Under the pieces are notes generated by a model. It was not told the DNA's origin. It saw nothing but the letters and a program-made list of their open reading frames with translations, and searched no databases. The position numbers were made by a program, and so were the translations under genes. A stretch of DNA of 64,000 nt from an endosymbiont 'TC1' of Trimyema compressum (lineage in GTDB: Bacteria; Bacillota; TC1). Position 1 is the stretch's first letter; each line of letters begins with the position of its first letter. Below are positions 60,820-64,000 of this stretch, in pieces. Where the stretch lies: assembly GCF_001584725.1 (NCBI RefSeq), contig NZ_CP014606.1:1-64000 (forward strand), given 5' to 3'.

Positions 60820-61548
60820 TTAAATACCATAGCCTCCATCAATGGAAACTGTTAAACCATTTAGGTAAGTGCCTTTTTCCATCATAAATACTGCTAGCTC
60901 AGCTACTTCATCAGGTTTACCTATTCTTTTAAGAGGAACTTCTTTAAGAAATTCTATGATATCCTCTTGAGAGTAAGAGGCTGTCATATCTGTATTAATA
61001 TAGCCAGGAGCTATACCCATTGTACGAATATGACAAGGGCCTAATTCTTTTCCTAAGGAAGTTGTCATTTGGTTAAGGGCACCCTTAGTCATAGCATATA
61101 CTGTTTCACAACTGGCACCTTTGGCACCCCAAATAGAACTTATATTTAAAATAAAAGGCTTATTACATGATTGTCTTAAATAGGGTATGGTATCTTTGGT
61201 TAAAATTAAACTACCTTCAATATTAGTAGCTAGACAATTCTTGATTGCTTTTACAGGTGTTGTTTCTAAAAGACCTTCAAGAGAAATTGAAGCATTATTA
61301 ATAAGGCCGTCTATTTGTCCCCATTTTTTTAAGACTGCTGCTAGAAAGTGTTTATTAGCGTGAGAATCCTGTAAATCACTTTGATAAGGAAGCACTCTAT
61401 CTTGGTACTGATTGCTAATTTCTTTAGCAATTACATTGCTATTTAAGTAAGTGAAGCCAATGTAATAAGAGGTCTTTTTTATAAGTTGATTCAGTATAGC
61501 ATTGCCTATGCCTTTAGTGCCTCCAGTTAAGAGTATTACTTTTTTCAT
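60820..61548 (-). CDS. Short-chain dehydrogenase/reductase
   Basis: 242 aa. Cofactor motif TGGTKGIG at 8-15, NNAS near 88, catalytic S in LNISSIWG and YxxxK in VYAMTK. FabG-like length and C-terminus (YLNGLTVSIDGGYGI). Candidates are 3-oxoacyl-ACP reductase or the EF-P 5-aminopentanone reductase type; I cannot decide. Start overlaps the pyrophosphatase stop (TAATG). Intact. Confidence 0.88.
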   Translation of the reverse strand: MKKVILLTGGTKGIGNAILNQLIKKTSYYIGFTYLNSNVIAKEISNQYQDRVLPYQSDLQDSHANKHFLAAVLKKWGQIDGLINNASISLEGLLETTPVKAIKNCLATNIEGSLILTKDTIPYLRQSCNKPFILNISSIWGAKGASCETVYAMTKGALNQMTTSLGKELGPCHIRTMGIAPGYINTDMTASYSQEDIIEFLKEVPLKRIGKPDEVAELAVFMMEKGTYLNGLTVSIDGGYGI

Positions 61549-63173
61549 TACAAGTTACTGCTACTAATAAATTCCATTACTTTAGGCATAACTTGTTTTT
61601 TTCTAGAAACAATGCCTTCCAGGAATTTGCCTTTATGAATATTAGGTCCAAAACAGTAAGTCGCTAAATACTTAGAATCAGGTTCATAGTAGATATAGGA
61701 ACCTTTTTTGAGAATATCTGTTATTGAAAGGATAACATAGGCATTTTTATTTTCAGTTTTAATTTTAATCATTAGATTTTCTAATTCTTCTTCTCTTTCT
61801 TTTAGGGTATCGATATCTAATGTGAATATTTGGCTAATACAAGCTTTTTTCTCATCACTTTCAAACCATTTTAAATCCTTATAGAAAAGCTCTTTAGTTG
61901 AAATAGTGCCTAGGGCTGTTCCTGCTTTAAACATATCTCTAGCAAAATCATTTACATCAAGGTCTAAATGTTTTTCTAAAAGTGCAACATATCTTCTATC
62001 GGTATCAGTTGTTGTAGGAGAAGTTAACATTAAAGTATCAGATATGATTCCTCCTAAAATTAAACCGCAGTAAGCATCATCAGGCATCATATGTCTTTCT
62101 AAAAATTCTTGCAGGAGTAAGGTGCTGGTACTGCCTAATGGCAGGTTTTTAAATTGTAGAGGATAAGTGGTTTTAATATCCCCTAATTTATGATGATCAT
62201 AAATTTCTAAAATAACAGCTTCCCTAAGGCCTTCAGCACTTTGAATATATTCATTATGGTCAACAAGGATAACACTTTTACCTTGAGCGCCAATTAAATT
62301 TTTACGAGAAAGCATTCCTAAGTAGCGGTTTTTTTCATCAACTACGGGGAAGGCTGATTGATTAGGTTTATTTTTCATGTCCTCTACTACCCAAGAAAGA
62401 TAATCTTGGTCACCAAAATAATCAGCATCTCTTTTTAAATAGGTTGCAATTGTTTTGCAAAGGGGTAGTTTTTTTGATGTTTCATAACTATCAAAAGGGG
62501 TAGAGATAATGGTAATATCTTTAGCATCAGCTTTGTCAATTAATTCTTGAGGTAAATTATGATTACCAGTAACAATAATTAAAGAAACATTTTTTTCAAT
62601 AGCCAATGCTGTAATATCATGGCGATCACCAACAATAGCAATATGATAATCTTTTAAAATATCTTTCTTTTTAAGAGTATCATAGTGATAGGCTAAAACA
62701 ATGATTTCTCCATTAATATAGAAGGGTGGTGTTGTCCTAGTTAAAGGACTGGAAGATAAGCCTTCGCAAATATTATTGAAAGGGGCATTTAGCTCCTTTT
62801 CATAAGTTCTAATGAAAGTCAGGGCTAGTTCTTGCAAATCAACAATGCCCATAACATGGTTGTGCTTACTCACAACAGCAAGAGAACGGAGTTCTTCTTT
62901 TTCCATTAAATGAATGGCTTCCATAATACTAGTAGTTAAGGTTCCTACTGACGCTTTTGTATATGGAATATCAGCTACCTGTGTTTTAACATTTTTTAGA
63001 TAGCGAGGAGCATTGATTTTAAATCTATTTAAAATGTATTGGGATTCTTCATTAATAGGACCTAAACGACAAGCTTGGGTTTTAATGCCTAACTTCTTTT
63101 TTAGATGGGCTAAGACAAGAGATGCCACTATGGAATCTGTGTCAGGATTTTTATGGCCGAATATATAAATCAT
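61548..63173 (-). CDS. ppaC: Manganese-dependent (family II) inorganic pyrophosphatase with CBS-DRTGG insert
   Basis: 541 aa. DHH-family N-terminus IFGHKNPDTDSIVASL; after the inserts the core resumes: VDHNEY near 305, DHHKLGD near 326, GGIISDTLMLTSPTTTDTDR near 368. A pair of CBS motifs with a DRTGG domain between them is inserted at about 70-300; in relatives it binds adenine nucleotides (AMP inhibits, ApnA activates), tying activity to energy state. Hydrolyses PPi. Intact. Confidence 0.95.
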   Translation of the reverse strand: MIYIFGHKNPDTDSIVASLVLAHLKKKLGIKTQACRLGPINEESQYILNRFKINAPRYLKNVKTQVADIPYTKASVGTLTTSIMEAIHLMEKEELRSLAVVSKHNHVMGIVDLQELALTFIRTYEKELNAPFNNICEGLSSSPLTRTTPPFYINGEIIVLAYHYDTLKKKDILKDYHIAIVGDRHDITALAIEKNVSLIIVTGNHNLPQELIDKADAKDITIISTPFDSYETSKKLPLCKTIATYLKRDADYFGDQDYLSWVVEDMKNKPNQSAFPVVDEKNRYLGMLSRKNLIGAQGKSVILVDHNEYIQSAEGLREAVILEIYDHHKLGDIKTTYPLQFKNLPLGSTSTLLLQEFLERHMMPDDAYCGLILGGIISDTLMLTSPTTTDTDRRYVALLEKHLDLDVNDFARDMFKAGTALGTISTKELFYKDLKWFESDEKKACISQIFTLDIDTLKEREEELENLMIKIKTENKNAYVILSITDILKKGSYIYYEPDSKYLATYCFGPNIHKGKFLEGIVSRKKQVMPKVMEFISSSNL

Positions 63174-63340
63174 TTAGTCACCTCTCTGGAATTTATTTTA
63201 ATTATTTAGAAAAAATTACTTAAATTCTTTTTATCTACTATTATCTATCATAGTACTTCCATTATAGTAAAAATGAAAGGTTTTTACAAAAAAGATTTTA
63301 ATTTTTTGGAAAAATATAGCTAAAGAAAAGAGGAAAATAG

Positions 63341-63369
63341 TGGCAGAAAAAGGAGTAATATGGTATGAT
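63341..63369 (+). promoter_or_regulatory. Possible promoter of the molybdenum hydroxylase operon
   Basis: Extended -10 TGGTATGAT (TATGAT at 63364-63369) with a weak TGGCAG at 63341-63346, spacer 17. Only the -10 is convincing. Confidence 0.4.
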
Positions 63370-63441
63370 TTAGGAAAATAGGCATTTGAAATACATGTTT
63401 TTGTGAAAATGTTTTCAATTTAAGGGAGGCTATAGTGTACA

Positions 63442-63916
63442 ATGAGAGACATGACGTTATTAATTAATAGTAAAGAGGTCAATGTATCAGTAGATGAAAG
63501 TTGGACTCTGTTATATGTATTAAGAGAAGTATTAGGATTAACTGGCACTAAAGAAGGCTGTGGAACAGCGGATTGTGGAGCCTGTAAGGTTATTCTAGGC
63601 GGGAAAGCAGTTAATTCTTGTGTCATCAAACATTAAGAAAGCAGAAGGCAAATCAATTACTACAATTGAAGGTCTAGCAGCGGGCGAAAAACTGCATCCT
63701 ATTCAACAAGCCTATATTGATGCTGGTGCTGTTCAATGTGGATTTTGTACACCTGGAATGGTCATGACTACAAAAGCATTGCTGGATGTAAATAGCAACC
63801 CAACTGAAATGGAAATTAGAGAGAGTTTTAAAAACAATCTTTGTCGTTGTACTGGTTATGCGAAGATTGTTGATGCTGTAAAAATGGCAGCAACTGCAAT
63901 GAAGGAGGGGAAGTAA
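63442..63916 (+). pseudogene. Molybdenum hydroxylase [2Fe-2S] subunit, frameshifted
   Basis: XdhC/CoxS-type small subunit of about 158 codons. The plant-ferredoxin cluster motif GTKEGCGTADCGACKV and the second cluster CGFCTPGM...CRCTGYAKI are both intact, but in different frames. The break lies at about 63620-63632, just after NSCV (a GT-repeat change of two bases, or one extra base). Passes electrons from the molybdenum centre. GGAGG before ATG. Directly followed by the catalytic subunit. A single lesion, so a sequencing error remains possible. Confidence 0.85.
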
Positions 63917-64000
63917 ATGTATAAAGTTATTAGTTCAAGCCTTCCAATTCATGATGCTGTAGGTAAAGTAACAGGTGAAATTGAATACACAGGTGATATT
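63917..64000 (+). CDS. Molybdenum hydroxylase catalytic subunit, partial
   Basis: The first 28 codons only (MYKVISSSLPIHDAVGKVTG, then EIEYTGDI). DAxGKVTGEIxYTGD is the opening of the aldehyde oxidase/xanthine dehydrogenase a/b hammerhead domain. RBS GGAGGGGAAG. The gene runs off the window, so completeness is unknown. Xanthine dehydrogenase is favoured by the nearby purine permease relic. Confidence 0.8.
   Translation, partial: MYKVISSSLPIHDAVGKVTGEIEYTGDI

Overview
The window looks like the replication-origin end of a low-GC (roughly one third G+C, strongly A/T-ending codons) Gram-positive anaerobe of the Clostridia (Bacillota). Evidence: the dnaA-dnaN-recF order, AAGGAG-type ribosome binding sites, a LytR-CpsA-Psr protein and TagA-type transferase, a sortase-substrate relic, archaeal-type phosphoglycerate mutase, DUF1934-argS-pyrG-rho synteny and a molybdenum hydroxylase with separate small subunits. 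I cannot place family or genus from sequence alone.

Layout. 1-6.4 kb: oriC with DnaA boxes on both sides of dnaA, then dnaN, recF, a RecJ-like nuclease and trmB. 6.4-15.4 kb: an intact OmpR-type two-component pair, thioredoxin and a small membrane protein, mixed with broken genes (nitroreductase, Crp/Fnr regulator, sortase-anchored InlB-repeat protein, MerR/TipAS regulator plus ABC transporter). 15.5-33.9 kb: a long co-directional housekeeping block, rpmE-prfA-prmC-tsaC-ywlE-rpiB-comEB-wecB-(membrane protein)-M20 hydrolase-argH-murA-LCP-tagA-apgM-DUF1934-argS-pyrG-rho. It covers translation termination, t6A modification, sugar and nucleotide metabolism, arginine synthesis and wall-polymer assembly. 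34-47.6 kb: an accessory region made almost entirely of relics: AraC regulator, Rep_3 plasmid initiator, serine resolvase, lactococcin-972-type peptide/ABC cassette, ECF/ABC (Trep_Strep type) transporter cluster, and an LnrJKLMN-like two-component/ABC-2 cassette. 47.7-63.2 kb: galE, rnhA, transposase relics, greA-lysS, a CNNM/CorC-like protein, a patB-pepA-MATE operon, tandem plsC, a broken NCS2 purine permease, and an SDR plus CBS-type family II pyrophosphatase. 63.4-64 kb: the start of a xanthine-dehydrogenase-type operon, running off the end.

The strongest global signal is gene decay. About 25 genes carry frameshifts (often one-base changes in A or T runs), in-frame TAA codons or internal deletions. 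Replication, translation, wall and nucleotide genes are intact except prmC (one base short in an A run) and ywlE. Single-base defects in long runs could be sequencing errors. In-frame stops, deletion fusions and multi-hit relics could not easily be. The picture suggests a lineage in active genome reduction, with the 34-47.6 kb block as a graveyard of an integrated plasmid and several peptide/antibiotic-related transport systems. I found no CRISPR array, tRNA or rRNA gene, and no intact novel defence system.
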